From Agapetus fuscipes (Eukaryota; Arthropoda; Insecta; Trichoptera; Glossosomatidae): a stretch of 64,000 nucleotides of DNA. Below, piece by piece: positions 9,970 through 19,800 of this stretch. The stretch spans positions 18,461,298-18,525,297 of the forward strand of contig OX637342.1 of the NCBI GenBank assembly GCA_951799405.1, read 5' to 3'. The notes below the pieces were generated by a model that saw only the letters and a list, made by a program, of their open reading frames with translations, did not search any database and had not been told where the DNA came from. Position 1 is the stretch's first letter, and every line of letters begins with the position of its first letter. Position numbers and translations under genes: made by a program.

Positions 9970-10712
9970 TTTTGATGCCTATTGAAGTAAAATCTTCGTA
10001 CCAAGGAATGTCTTGGCCATAATTCTGCCTTTAGAACTGTATCATAGTCAGATTCCAGTACTCCTATTTTAAAAGTTTTTGAATCCTCGGACAATGTTTT
10101 CATTTCTTCACAAGTGCTATTTATCTTTTTGGATTTTAAGTAATTTTCGATCATTTCCTTCTGTGTTTCCTTGCATAGTCTTGAGACGACGATGAATTTT
10201 TTCGCTTCCATTGCCTGTAATTCCGTTGAAATTCCACTACCTCTCACAACATTTTTCTTTAAAAATCTTTTTTCTCCCCTCCATTCTGGGTTTTTAATTA
10301 TTTTTTGTTTCTTCTTTTGTACAGTCCAAGAAGAGCCATCTGTGGATTTCTTTACAATATCACTATAAGTTGTAACTTTATTTTGAGCCACTAATGCGGG
10401 CGTCGGTAAAATCGATTCCATTACTTGCATATTAATGTTTTTGTTTTGGTGACTGATTGCCTGTTCCATAATATCGATGTTATTGGATTCATTTTTATTT
10501 TTATTTTTATTTTTGTCGTCTGTACAGGATATTATGTTTTTTAAATCCTTCACCTCTTGTTGTAATTCCTGAATAGCTTTGCCATACTCCTCTTCCTTGT
10601 TTCTGACAACTTGTAAGTTCAGTTTGCGTACTTCATTTTTAACAATCATTAACTCTTTCAAAAGTGAGGTTACGTCAATGTAATCAAATGTGACCGGCGG
10701 TAGTTTGTAGTA
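9966..10712 (-). CDS. LINE B ORF1, 5'-truncated
   Basis: The frame encodes a coiled-coil-like region (VKNEVRKLNL onward), a Lys/Asn-rich low-complexity stretch, then a conserved-looking C-terminal domain with KFIVVSRLCKETQKE. The first ATG in frame is at 10649, but the frame stays open upstream to the junction with LINE A, with no other ATG. The true N-terminus was therefore probably lost by 5' truncation. It should be an RNA-binding partner of ORF2; the family is not firmly identified. Confidence 0.7.
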   Translation of the reverse strand, partial: YYKLPPVTFDYIDVTSLLKELMIVKNEVRKLNLQVVRNKEEEYGKAIQELQQEVKDLKNIISCTDDKNKNKNKNESNNIDIMEQAISHQNKNINMQVMESILPTPALVAQNKVTTYSDIVKKSTDGSSWTVQKKKQKIIKNPEWRGEKRFLKKNVVRGSGISTELQAMEAKKFIVVSRLCKETQKEMIENYLKSKKINSTCEEMKTLSEDSKTFKIGVLESDYDTVLKAELWPRHSLVRRFYFNRHQK

Positions 10713-10717
10713 GCATT

Positions 10718-11265
10718 GTAATGCCCATTATGATTTCCTCTTCCGTAAGGTTTCTTTCAAGTCCTTTTAGTACTATGTATGGTTTCTTTTTTTTAAATTC
10801 CTCTGCCCTTATTTCCTTCCCAAGTGTACTTGTAATTTCCTTAGTTAATTTTTCTGCACTTTTTTTCTCAGCGCAAATGATTGTAATTTTATTTTCACCT
10901 GTTGTTTTCATTCCAGCTATTCCAATTTTTAAATTCGTCACATCAATTCTATTTTTAATTTTTGTTTTCATTTCGTCCGCCTTTAATGTGTTTTTTTTTT
11001 ATTCTACTTGTATTGCATATTTTGTTTCTTCTCTGTTTTTATCTTTTATAAATGTGTTGGTAGAGTTTGTTACAGTCGCGTATGTTTTGCGTCCACTTGT
11101 TGTTCCTCTTAGTTCTATTCTTAATTCTTGTATCTCCTTCCTACACTCTTCTATCTGTGATTTTAAGTCCTTGAATTGCCCATTTAATTCTTCCTTTATA
11201 TCGGCGAATTTTTTTTCCATGAATTCCATGATTTCTTCCTTCATTTCTTTGTTTGCTCTCGTCAT
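10718..11265 (-). pseudogene. LINE A ORF1, N-terminal part with an in-frame stop
   Basis: From the ATG at 11265 the frame encodes a charged coiled coil (EEIMEFMEKKFADIKEEL), then a TAA stop at about 10999 next to an A-run. The same frame then continues with an RRM-like segment (KITIICAEKKSAEKL, PYIVLKGLERNL). Because both parts share one frame, a single nonsense change explains the break. LINE B interrupts it at 10717. Confidence 0.75.
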
Positions 11266-11341
11266 CTTCCGTCAATCTGTGTTAATTTTTAATTTAGTCA
11301 CTCAAGTTACTCGAAACACATCGCGAACACGCGTTTGGTGA

Positions 11342-11359
11342 CGCTGTAAATTTACAGCG
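11342..11359. repeat. Perfect 18-bp palindrome in LINE A 5' UTR
   Basis: CGCTGTAAATTTACAGCG is its own reverse complement. It lies about 80 bases upstream of the ORF1 ATG, where internal promoters of this kind of LINE usually sit. Any role is inference. Confidence 0.8.
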
Positions 11360-11404
11360 ATGCGATGTTCCTCGCTCGGCGGCTGATTGTGAACTGAGAA
11401 TAGA

Positions 11405-11745
11405 GATTTAACATAGAGAATAACTTCTTGCCGCGTTATCCCCGAAGGATTTAACATGTGGCGAGTGGAACCTATTTATTTTTACAGGTAAGGGGCCGGC
11501 CATACGCCAACCACTTCAGTTGAAGTAGAGGTTTCCCAGTTCCCCAGTAGGCTGGTACTGTTTTCTTGTGAAGGCTGAGTAATCCTTGCCGGTATTTTAT
11601 TTTGGGTTTTGAAATAAACACTGCAACGGAAAGTAATATCTGACACCTACATTGTTATTCGAACCCCAGCTATTGGCATGGAATGCAAGCACTCTACTAA
11701 CTGAACTAAGCTGAACTATCGATCAGACAAGAAAATCAAAATTTA
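11405..11745 (-). mobile_element. SINE-1 copy
   Basis: Minus-strand tRNA-like head (GGTTCGAATAAC, GCTTGCATTCCATGCC) and the full body to the CGGCAAGAAGTTA-like end. The end is diverged where it meets LINE A. Confidence 0.8.
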
Positions 11746-11756
11746 ACTTTAAGTAT

Positions 11757-12085
11757 AGTCCAGTCAATAGATCAGTTGGTTGGGTGCTTGCATTCCATGC
11801 CGAGAGTTCGGTTTCGAATCCCACTGAGGTGTCTGAAATGATTTTCCGATTCGTTATTTATTTCAAAACCCAAAATAAAATACCGGCAAGGTTCACTCAA
11901 CCTTCACTAATAATGGGTAACAGGCCCTTGGGAGCTGAGAAATCCCCACATCAACTGAAATGGGGACCCTTTTTCATTGTAAAACTTAATAGGTTCCACT
12001 CGCCACACGCGAAACTCTTTGGGGATATTGCGGCAAGAAGTATGACACTATATGTGTAGCTTAGTTGCGTTTTTTTTTTTTGCAA
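11757..12085 (+). mobile_element. SINE-1 copy, head-to-head with the previous one
   Basis: Runs from an A-box-like ATCAGTTGGTTGGGTGC and B-box GTTTCGAATCCC to the standard SINE-1 end TGTGTAGCTTAGTTGCG and a T-run. Confidence 0.85.
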
Positions 12086-12154
12086 TCTCACAGTGGTGGA
12101 AATTTCTGCACAATAAATCATAAAGATTAATTTTCTCAATCTCCAAAGCTCTAA

Positions 12155-12250
12155 ATCTAAGTTGCAAAGATATGTATCATTTGAGGTTCATATTTAATGC
12201 ATTCCCACAAGCAGACACGCATAATTTTTGCACTCACACATGCCGCATGT
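12155..12250 (-). repeat. RX fragment
   Basis: Contains the RX landmarks TCTAAGTTGCAAAGATATG and CACATGCCGCATGTGGA in minus orientation. Confidence 0.7.
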
Positions 12251-12763
12251 GGATTCTCAATCAATCCATTAATAATTAATATATCAAAACCTCACAAAGC
12301 TCTTACGTTCAAAACAAACACTCAACACGAAGTTCAGTTCTCTCTCAAAGCCAATTTGTGTTGAGTGCAGAATTTTCAGTTCAGTGGGTGATTTTCAGCG
12401 CATTTTCAGCGCCCCTAATAGAGGGCGTTTTGTAGTGAACGCCTTCAATAGGTTGACAAAAGGTTAACGGATTAACGTCGCCAGGTTAACTAACGTACGA
12501 TTATTAACCACTTTGGCTGTGACTGGTGAGTTGACAAAGGTTATTTAATTAATGCAACAAAGTTAATCTAACACTGATAACAATTATACTATAACGTAGT
12601 TTGATTGATGAAGTAACCAATATTTTGCATTCTTGTATCAAGAAGTAATTAAATTGATAAATGCGAAATGAAATGTGGCTTAGAAAATAAATGTTTCAAC
12701 TTCGTTGGGTAGATAATCTAGAAACTTGATAAAAATGGATCCTGCATTTCAATCACAATGCAA
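12251..12763. other. No recognisable gene
   Basis: Nothing matched beyond short runs; no frame of note. Confidence 0.4.
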
Positions 12764-13233
12764 CTAAGCTTCACATATAGTGTAATATCTTGCTACGTTA
12801 TCTCCAAAGTGTTTCATATGTGGCGAGTGAAATATATTTATTTTTATAGGTAAGAGGTATTCCTTGACTTATAGGTTGGTATGAGGTTGACCACCCATAC
12901 TGTAAAAAATGGTTCACTTTGCCAATGTCACCCCTGTTTCAGGGAATGTCGGCAAGAGTTGCAGGGCTTATGTTCATTTGAGGTTTGGATTTTATTTGTA
13001 AGTACACAATCAGCATTTGTAAGCGCGAACTACACGTGTTTGTTTGTGGGCATACATCTGAGAGCTTTGAATGAATATATCCTTGCAACTTAGATTATAG
13101 ATATTATAGAAGAGCGCCAACCACTTAGATGTAGGGGTTTCTCAGCTCCCGAGGGGTCTTAAACTCAGTTCTTGTGAAGGCTGAATAAAACTTACCGGTA
13201 TTTTATTTTGGGGGTTGATTTAAACACTGAAAC
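12764..13233 (-). mobile_element. SINE-1 copy, outermost layer of a nested stack
   Basis: The SINE-1 3' end (ATATAGTGTAATATCTTG) and lower body run to 12857. They resume after an RX insertion at about 13114 (GCGCCAACCACTTAG) and continue to 13233, where LINE C begins. A short SINE-1-like piece follows the far end of LINE C at 28187. Confidence 0.75.
12858..13113 (+). repeat. RX copy (RTE 3' tail) inserted in SINE-1
   Basis: A full-length RX, from TTGACTTATAGGTTGG to ACTTAGATTATAGA. Its internal variant (GGAATGTCGGCAAG) is the one seen in the second 1.29-kb duplicate at 60.9 kb. Confidence 0.85.
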
Positions 13234-13247
13234 CTCAAATACCTCAA

Positions 13248-14226
13248 TTGCACTTTGCTTGGGTTGCAGGTACTTCTGTCTCAAGGATTGGAAGTGCTTC
13301 GCGACTCGAAGTATTTGATTTAACTGACATAGATGAGGTGTGTCAGATCGTGGTAGGATCGCCAAACAAGCAGTGTGGCCTTGACCCTGTACCAGTCTGG
13401 GTACTCAAAGAATGCATCTTACAGCTGGCTCCATTTATTGTTAAGGTAATCAATGGATGCCTAATGGATGCCACTGTTCCTCCGTCTTTGAAGGTAGCAC
13501 ACATCACGCCAATCCTTAAAAAGCCACAGTTGGATCCCGGTGATCCCTCAAATTATAGACCTGTGTCAAATCTGCCATTCTTGTCGAAGGTGCTGGAGCG
13601 GATTGTCTCGCGGCGGTTGGTATCCTATCTGGATGCAAGCGGCTTAATGCCTAAGAGGCAGTCTGCATACCGGAAATATCACTCAACAGAAACCGGTATG
13701 CTCATGCTTGTATCGGATATGATATCAGCTGTGGAGTGTGGTAATCTAGCCTTACTGGCGCTTCTTGATATGAGTGCGGCCTTTGACACAGTAAGTCACC
13801 CAATTCTTATTGAGAGATTGGAGGTGTCATTTGGTTTGACCGGAGGGGCTTTGGCGTGGTTTTCTTCCTATCTGGTGGAGCGCAGACAGGCGGTGCGTAT
13901 TTGTGATAGTGTTTCACCTACCTACTCGCTGTCTTCCGGGGTCCCACAGGGCTCTGTGCTGGGTCCGATCCTTTTCATATTGTATACTGCTGAGATTGAG
14001 AGTATTGTTGAAAAATGGGGCCTCATCGCACACTCATATGCAGATGACTGGCAAATATACTCTCATTCTCGGCCAGACATGGCTGAGGACCTCAGTTGCA
14101 GGGTCTCTGGGTGTATCGCGGAGGTCGGTGGGTGGATGAGGAACAATGGCCTAATCTTAAACATGGATAAGACGGAGATACTCTGGGCAGCCACATCGAG
14201 GCGTGACCACCTTCTGGTGAATAGAG
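13248..14226 (+). pseudogene. LINE C reverse transcriptase, N-terminal half
   Basis: Motifs of an L2/CR1-like polymerase in order: CGLDPVPVWVLKE, NYRPVSNLPFLSKVLERIV, LLDMSAAFDTVSH, SGVPQGSVLGPILF and HSYADDWQIY. The frame breaks off in the thumb region at the LINE D insertion point, and a few foreign codons follow. It lacks the endonuclease, so the copy could not move itself. The natural continuation is at 20207. Confidence 0.85.
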
Positions 14227-14863
14227 ATTCAGTTCTCGTCAAGCGCCCTCTTTGAACGGTCACGTTTTTTTTGAGCTCCTGAGCGACGAATATTTTTTCT
14301 GTAACACAGTAATATCACTTCAGTATTTTTAATTATTTTGTGTGAACGTTTTTTCTTTTTTTTTAATATTCTCCGGTTGTGGTTTGGGCCTACGGCCTGT
14401 TTATCTGTGAGGAAGGAAAAAGAAGACCGCGAATATTCTAGAAACATTTGACATTTGAACACTGTTTTTTTTTATCCCCGCCAAATACATTTTGGCGGGA
14501 GTCTGTGAGTGTTTTGTTCTTGTGTTGTGGCGGAATAACTTGACTAAGTATTGTGCTTAAAAGGCGTGCAAAATTGAATTGTTTATTTTTATTTATGTTA
14601 CTTTTTGGATTCTTGTTTGGTGATTCATTTTAAAGAGAAAAATAAATCTTTCTTTCCTCTTCTTTTACTGCGAGGGATCCGTCGTCCGCCGCTAATCTAA
14701 AAGAAAGTTTTTTCTACCGGCCGCTGTGTGGTGCTGTACGCGCGAGTTGGGCCGCGGGTGAGAAGTAACTTTGACTATTGCCCGCAATGTGTTGTTGTTT
14801 TTTTTTTTTTTTTAATGCAAAAATTTTATGTGAACTTTTTTAATTTTTATAATCGACTTTTTC

Positions 14864-16510
14864 ATGGCTGAGAAAAGGGGCCTACCCAAGCCATCACGTC
14901 CTCCGAGGCTTAGAGTTGACCCCGTTATTCCGCCCGTTTTGGGTACAAAGGACTCTCTTGGCTCTCCACCTTCTGCATCGTCCAATTTACGAGGCTGCAT
15001 TAGTGACCCTGGCACACCTCTTCATGGCGGCCAAGGCTACTCTACCCCACCAGAGTGGGACGGAGAACTGAGGGACCGTGGCGACTATCGCTCGCCCCAG
15101 ACATACAAAGGCTATAAGCGTGCCCTGATTGTGAGAAATGATTCGGAGGAGAATCCCTCTCCTCCAACAAAGACTCTCCTTTCAGAGCTCCCTGCAGCTT
15201 TGCAGACTTCGTCGCGGAAGCAGCAAAGACGTCTGAGGAAGCGGACAAAAAGGGGCCAAAGCTCTGATTCTCTTTCGGCCTCGGAGTCTCAGGCGGCTGA
15301 CACTCTGAGTACAAATTGTCCTACTGCTCCTGCTATTCCTGCTGCCAATGTTGCCACCAACGGCAGCCATGCTGACTCCATTGCTGATGAACATGCAACT
15401 TCCATTGTTCAGATTGAGGAGCTTCTCGCTGAATTACAGGCCGTCTACTCCGCAAAAGATAGTAAAACTACTTTGAGGCAGCGAGCCTTGCACGACTCTT
15501 TGGTGTTGGCTATCCAGAGGCAGCAGGCGAGGCTTGTGGTGGCGGCCAAGGAGGCTGAGATTGGTCGACTGGCTGCGGAGCTGGAACTGGAGCGCACCCG
15601 CGCTGAGCTGGTGGCCGCCAGGGCCGAGCTTGGAGAAAGAGATGCTGTTGTCAAGGCTGCTCCTTCACCCGCATCGCATGCTCACCCAACCGCTGCGCCT
15701 TTCAGGCCTAGCAGAAGCTGGAGCGAAGTCCTCAAGTCTGGATCCAAAGACTTTCCGGCCCTTAGACCGGCAACGGCGGCCGTATTTGTTCGGACTTCCG
15801 CGGAGGGCGGCACACATGAATCCACAATGGCGTCATTGAAGAGGCATCTGGACCCCGGTTCTATTGGCCTCAGGGTGCTTGGTACGGCCAAGGCTAGGGA
15901 GGGCGGAGTTGTCGTCCGCCTTAAGACCCCCGAGGACGCCAGGAGGCTCACGGAGGCGATTCCTAGGGATTCAGGCCTCAAAACGGAAGTGGCGAGGTCC
16001 CGTCAACCAAAAATAATTGTCTTCGGGCTGCCCCAGGCTACTTCCCCTGAGGACCTTTTGGCGGCGGTGGCCTCTCAGGCCTCCCTGGACTGCGGAATGA
16101 CTGTCGAGGACATTGTTAAGTCGTCTCGTCTCTCCCATCGTGCGGGACCGCGCACTGGTAACTGCCATTTTGTGGTCTCGGTCCCGTCTCGGGTGAGGAG
16201 CTCCATAGTCGGTGCAGGCTATCTCCTATCCGGCTGGGAGAGTTTCCGCGCCCGGGACTTTGTTGAGGCCATGAAGTGCTCCCGATGCCAGCTGTATGGG
16301 CACATGGCCAATCGCTGCTCGGCTAGGGAGACCTGTGCCAAGTGTTCGGGCCCGCATGACAGGAGTGCCTGCCAGGCCCCTGCATCTGAACATTTCTGTG
16401 CTACTTGTTTTGTATTTAATAGGAGGAAGGAGCAACATCAGACCGGGTCTGAGGAATGCCCTGCCAGGATTGCGGCGATGCGGAGATCCGTCGCCCGCAC
16501 AGACTACTAA
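14864..16510 (+). CDS. LINE D ORF1: gag-like RNA-binding protein
   Basis: 548 residues. The N-terminal third is Pro/Ser-rich and probably disordered. A long coiled coil lies at about residues 185-270 (EELLAELQAV, EAEIGRLAAELELERTRAEL), and an RRM-like region follows at about 300-440. Three zinc knuckles come next: CSRCQLYGHMANRC, CAKCSGPHDRSAC and a looser CATC...H...C. This is the R1-clade ORF1 plan; the protein coats element RNA. The stop overlaps the ORF2 start as TAATG. Confidence 0.88.
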   Translation: MAEKRGLPKPSRPPRLRVDPVIPPVLGTKDSLGSPPSASSNLRGCISDPGTPLHGGQGYSTPPEWDGELRDRGDYRSPQTYKGYKRALIVRNDSEENPSPPTKTLLSELPAALQTSSRKQQRRLRKRTKRGQSSDSLSASESQAADTLSTNCPTAPAIPAANVATNGSHADSIADEHATSIVQIEELLAELQAVYSAKDSKTTLRQRALHDSLVLAIQRQQARLVVAAKEAEIGRLAAELELERTRAELVAARAELGERDAVVKAAPSPASHAHPTAAPFRPSRSWSEVLKSGSKDFPALRPATAAVFVRTSAEGGTHESTMASLKRHLDPGSIGLRVLGTAKAREGGVVVRLKTPEDARRLTEAIPRDSGLKTEVARSRQPKIIVFGLPQATSPEDLLAAVASQASLDCGMTVEDIVKSSRLSHRAGPRTGNCHFVVSVPSRVRSSIVGAGYLLSGWESFRARDFVEAMKCSRCQLYGHMANRCSARETCAKCSGPHDRSACQAPASEHFCATCFVFNRRKEQHQTGSEECPARIAAMRRSVARTDY

Positions 16511-19500
16511 TGGAGGGCCTCAAGAACATCGGTCAGCTGAACCTGAACGGCAGCCGGGCGGCAACGCTTGAGCTGCGGCACACCATGGATGTGCTGCAGC
16601 TTGACGTGGTCCTCGTCCAAGAGCAGTATTCAGTCGGTGGTGTCACTGTGGGACTGGGCTCTGCCTGCAGAGTGGCTGAGGTAGGTCCCCGTCCCATGGC
16701 GGGTGTCGCTGTTCGCGACCCATTGGCTAGGGTACTGTTCCTATCGCATCTGTCAACGGAGCACCAGGCGTGTGTGGAAATCCAGTGGCCTTCGGGCCCT
16801 CCTGTCTACCTTATTTCCGTCTACTTCCAATACTCAACTCCTACAGACGCTTTCCTTGGTCCCTTGGAACATGCCCTGCTGTCCCTTAGGGGTCGCAGGG
16901 TTTTGGTTGCAGGGGACGTCAACATACAATCCCCGCTGTGGACCTCACGGGTCACCGCCCATAGGGGTAGGGACTTGGGGAGGGCACAGCTGGAGGAATT
17001 CATTAACACACATCAGCTCATGGTGGTCAATGATCATCTTGCACCCGCTACCTGCACACCACACGCCGGAGGAGAGTCCTCCATTGACGTGACACTACAC
17101 ACTACGCCTAACTTCCCTTGCATCGCTGACTGGAGGGTCCATTTGGACGCCACAATCAGCGACCATAGGCTGATCACTTTTACACTTGCGCCATCTAACA
17201 CTGAACAAGCGTCTTATTCTCCCCCCACATCACTTCCTGGGTTGTTCCGGACTAGATGCGACGAGGACACCTGGACCCGTTTGCGATCTAGACTGTCCGA
17301 TGAATTTGATCGTCTGGCCGGAAGGGGTTTCCGTGATCCGGAGGTTGTGGCCTCTTACTTTCAGGACGCTGTGGTTAGGGCTTCTGCGGATGTTCTGGGT
17401 CGGCGTGGTCCCCGTAGGGGTCCCCGCTCTGCTATATGGTGGACTGAGGAGCTCTCTCGGCTGAAGGCTAGTGTGAACAGGCTGCGTCGCGACCTGCGAA
17501 ACACGGTTGCCGGCCGGGAGTGTCCCTGTGGCCTCCCACCTGCACAAATCCACGAAACCTTGCTTTATATCGAGTCTTTAAATGTTGTTCCTAGAGTTAT
17601 ATCGAGTCAAGCTCCTTCCTCATGCTCTCACTGCTCATCCACTGACTTTTACATTATGTATGGCATGTCTCCTGTTGAGTTCCTTAGACGTTCCGTGCGC
17701 GGGAGGATCTCTGGCTACAAGAGGAAACTCCTCGTAGCTAAGAGAGAATCTTGGCGGGAATTCGTCACAGCCTCGGCTAACCCGGACCCATGGGGCGCTG
17801 CCTATCGCTCAGTGGCTCACACCACTCCGATGGGTGGCGTGTTATGCGGTATTAGGGCTCCTGGGAGCGGGGTGGTCACGAGCTCGCTGGCGGAAACCGC
17901 CGGCGCATTTCTTGACTCGCTCCTTTCCCGGGATGAGCCTGAGGCGGACACGGACCACGACCTTCAAATCCGCCGTGTTACGGCTCTTCCCATGAATGTT
18001 CCCTCCTCCACCCTGCCATCCGTGGAGGAACTCAACAAAATTTTTTGTGGGCTGACAACACGTAAAGCGCCCGGCCCTGACCGCATCGACAATTTAATTG
18101 CCAAGGCGGCTTGGGCTGTTGCGCCGAACGACATCTGCTCACTCTTTTCAGAATGTCTTCGACTGGGCGTCTTCCCGCGATGCTGGAAGACGGGCCTCCT
18201 CAAGGTTATCCCCAAATTCACCTCTAAGCCCCCGACTGATCCTAAGGCATATCGCCCTATCTCTCTATTGCCCGTTTTCGGCAAAGTGCTTGAAAAGCTC
18301 ATCGCTTCTCGAATCGAGTTTCACTTCAAAACAGCCGGTTTCCCCATATCGTGTCATCAATTCGGTTTTAGGCCCGGCATCTCCACCGAGGATGCCATCC
18401 GCTCTGTCCTTGCTGCTGTTCAGGCCTCCCGCTGCAAGTATGTCCTTGCAGTGATGCTTGACATATCTGGTGCCTTTGATGGCGCATGGTGGCCCATGGT
18501 ACTTGCGAAGCTTAGACTTCGACAGGTCCCTGGCAACCTTTATGCTTCCATTGCCAGCTACCTTTCGGAGCGCAGCATCATCTTTGATGCGGGCCCAAAT
18601 ATCATCGTCCGAGACATTACACGGGGCTGCCCCCAGGGATCTGTCCTAGGCCCTATGCTCTGGAATGTGCTCTTCGATGACCTCTTATCACTATCACTTC
18701 CTTCCGGCTGTGAAATGCGCGCATATGCCGATGACGCCCTCCTCACTGTTGAGGCGAACAGCAGAAGTTCCCTCGAATCATCGGCTAAACTTGCCCTGCA
18801 AGCTATCCACTCCTGGGGTACACGCAATAAACTCTCCTTTGCCCCCCACAAAACCGAGGCCATCCTCCTCAAGGGTCGTCTCAGTCCTGCTCGCCCCCCT
18901 ATTATCGATTTCGAGGGCTCCAGAGTGAAACTGTCCCAAGCAGTAACTTACCTTGGAGTTACCTTGGACGGTAATCTATCTTTCGTCGAACACGCAAAGC
19001 GCATTATCCAGAAGGGTAATGGCGCCTTCGGCAAGGTTGCTAGGCTCTCTCACGTCACTTGGGGACTTAGAGGTCGTTCACTCCGTATCTTGTATCAGGC
19101 AACCTTCATCGGAACAGCACTCTACGCAGCCGGCTGCTGGGCTGATAAGAGCCTTTTGAGTCTACAGCGGCGTGTCATCCTTTCCGGCCAGAGATTATCT
19201 CTCCGCTTGCTCACCAAGGCGTACAGATCCGCGTCAACGGACTGTCTCCCCGTTCTTGCCGGTGTCCTTCCTCTGGATCTTCACCTCCAGGTTGCCAACG
19301 CCATAAGCCTTTTGAGACGCGGCCTCACCGCTACTATCGGCGAAGATAGCATTGATCCCCCCACCCGAGGAATATCCTCTGGAACTCGGAAACTGGTTGT
19401 GCTTATGGCTCTCCGCGTGTGGCAAAAACGATGGGATTCCTCCGACAAAGGCAGAACCACCTTTTCTTTCTTTCCCTCGGTCCGTGAGAGATACGAGGCT

Positions 19501-19800
19501 CCTTGGTTGGTCCCGGACCATTGGACCAGTCAGTTCTTGACTGGTCACGGTAAATTTAGGGCCAGGCTCTTCCAGCTTGGCCTCTCAAGGGGGTCGGGTT
19601 GTGAGTGCGGAGCGACGCTGCAGGATGTGCGACACATCCTGTGGGACTGCGAAGCCTTGCAGCCTGGTCGTGAGGCGCTCTTCAACGCTGTCAGACCGGC
19701 CATCGGCCCGATCGGATATGCGGACTTTGTGGCCAACAAATCTAACTTTGGGGCTTTTTCAAAGTTTTGTGCTAGCTATGGCGAGAACTCGTCTGTCTAA
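16510..19800 (+). CDS. LINE D ORF2: endonuclease, reverse transcriptase and zinc finger
   Basis: 1,096 residues from the ATG at 16510. That ATG shares its A with the ORF1 stop (TAATG at 16508-16512) and gives the conserved LNLNGSRAA start. An upstream ATG at 16456 lies inside ORF1 and is less likely. Endonuclease: QLNLNGSRAA near residue 8, VLVQEQY near 35, AGDVN near 134 and SDHR near 216. Polymerase: KAPGPDRID near 519, LDISGAFDGAWW near 650, PQGSVLGPMLW near 708 and catalytic YADD near 738. A C-terminal CCHC finger (CECG...HILWDC) is near 1032-1048. R1-clade proteins nick the target and prime reverse transcription there. An extra Cys cluster near 340-380 is unusual. Confidence 0.92.
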   Translation: MEGLKNIGQLNLNGSRAATLELRHTMDVLQLDVVLVQEQYSVGGVTVGLGSACRVAEVGPRPMAGVAVRDPLARVLFLSHLSTEHQACVEIQWPSGPPVYLISVYFQYSTPTDAFLGPLEHALLSLRGRRVLVAGDVNIQSPLWTSRVTAHRGRDLGRAQLEEFINTHQLMVVNDHLAPATCTPHAGGESSIDVTLHTTPNFPCIADWRVHLDATISDHRLITFTLAPSNTEQASYSPPTSLPGLFRTRCDEDTWTRLRSRLSDEFDRLAGRGFRDPEVVASYFQDAVVRASADVLGRRGPRRGPRSAIWWTEELSRLKASVNRLRRDLRNTVAGRECPCGLPPAQIHETLLYIESLNVVPRVISSQAPSSCSHCSSTDFYIMYGMSPVEFLRRSVRGRISGYKRKLLVAKRESWREFVTASANPDPWGAAYRSVAHTTPMGGVLCGIRAPGSGVVTSSLAETAGAFLDSLLSRDEPEADTDHDLQIRRVTALPMNVPSSTLPSVEELNKIFCGLTTRKAPGPDRIDNLIAKAAWAVAPNDICSLFSECLRLGVFPRCWKTGLLKVIPKFTSKPPTDPKAYRPISLLPVFGKVLEKLIASRIEFHFKTAGFPISCHQFGFRPGISTEDAIRSVLAAVQASRCKYVLAVMLDISGAFDGAWWPMVLAKLRLRQVPGNLYASIASYLSERSIIFDAGPNIIVRDITRGCPQGSVLGPMLWNVLFDDLLSLSLPSGCEMRAYADDALLTVEANSRSSLESSAKLALQAIHSWGTRNKLSFAPHKTEAILLKGRLSPARPPIIDFEGSRVKLSQAVTYLGVTLDGNLSFVEHAKRIIQKGNGAFGKVARLSHVTWGLRGRSLRILYQATFIGTALYAAGCWADKSLLSLQRRVILSGQRLSLRLLTKAYRSASTDCLPVLAGVLPLDLHLQVANAISLLRRGLTATIGEDSIDPPTRGISSGTRKLVVLMALRVWQKRWDSSDKGRTTFSFFPSVRERYEAPWLVPDHWTSQFLTGHGKFRARLFQLGLSRGSGCECGATLQDVRHILWDCEALQPGREALFNAVRPAIGPIGYADFVANKSNFGAFSKFCASYGENSSV

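Larger units (their letters stand above)
6947..10712 (-). mobile_element. LINE B, inserted in ORF1 of LINE A
   Basis: A 3.77-kb minus-strand LINE with a 3' (ATT)n microsatellite tail at 6947-6966. GCATT flanks it at 6942-6946 and 10713-10717, and the LINE A frame resumes exactly across that duplication. The tail type and protein style suggest an RTE-X/Nimb-like or related clade; I am not sure which. The 5' end is truncated inside ORF1. Confidence 0.85.
3111..11395 (-). mobile_element. LINE A, ORF1/ORF2 non-LTR retrotransposon, split by LINE B
   Basis: On the minus strand: a 5' UTR (about 11266-11395), ORF1 in two pieces (11265-10718 and 6941-6472), ORF2 (6434-3486), a 3' UTR and a poly(A) tail (poly(T) at 3111-3134). 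LINE B occupies 6947-10712. Without B the element is about 4.5 kb. ORF2 resembles the CR1/L2/Daphne/Crack group, while ORF1 has an RRM-plus-CCHC layout. The 5' boundary is approximate and I found no convincing target-site duplication. Confidence 0.8.

Noticed and set aside
14864..19800. Host genes or a bacterial-type operon
   Set aside because: Both frames carry R1-clade LINE domains and are bounded by a target-site duplication.
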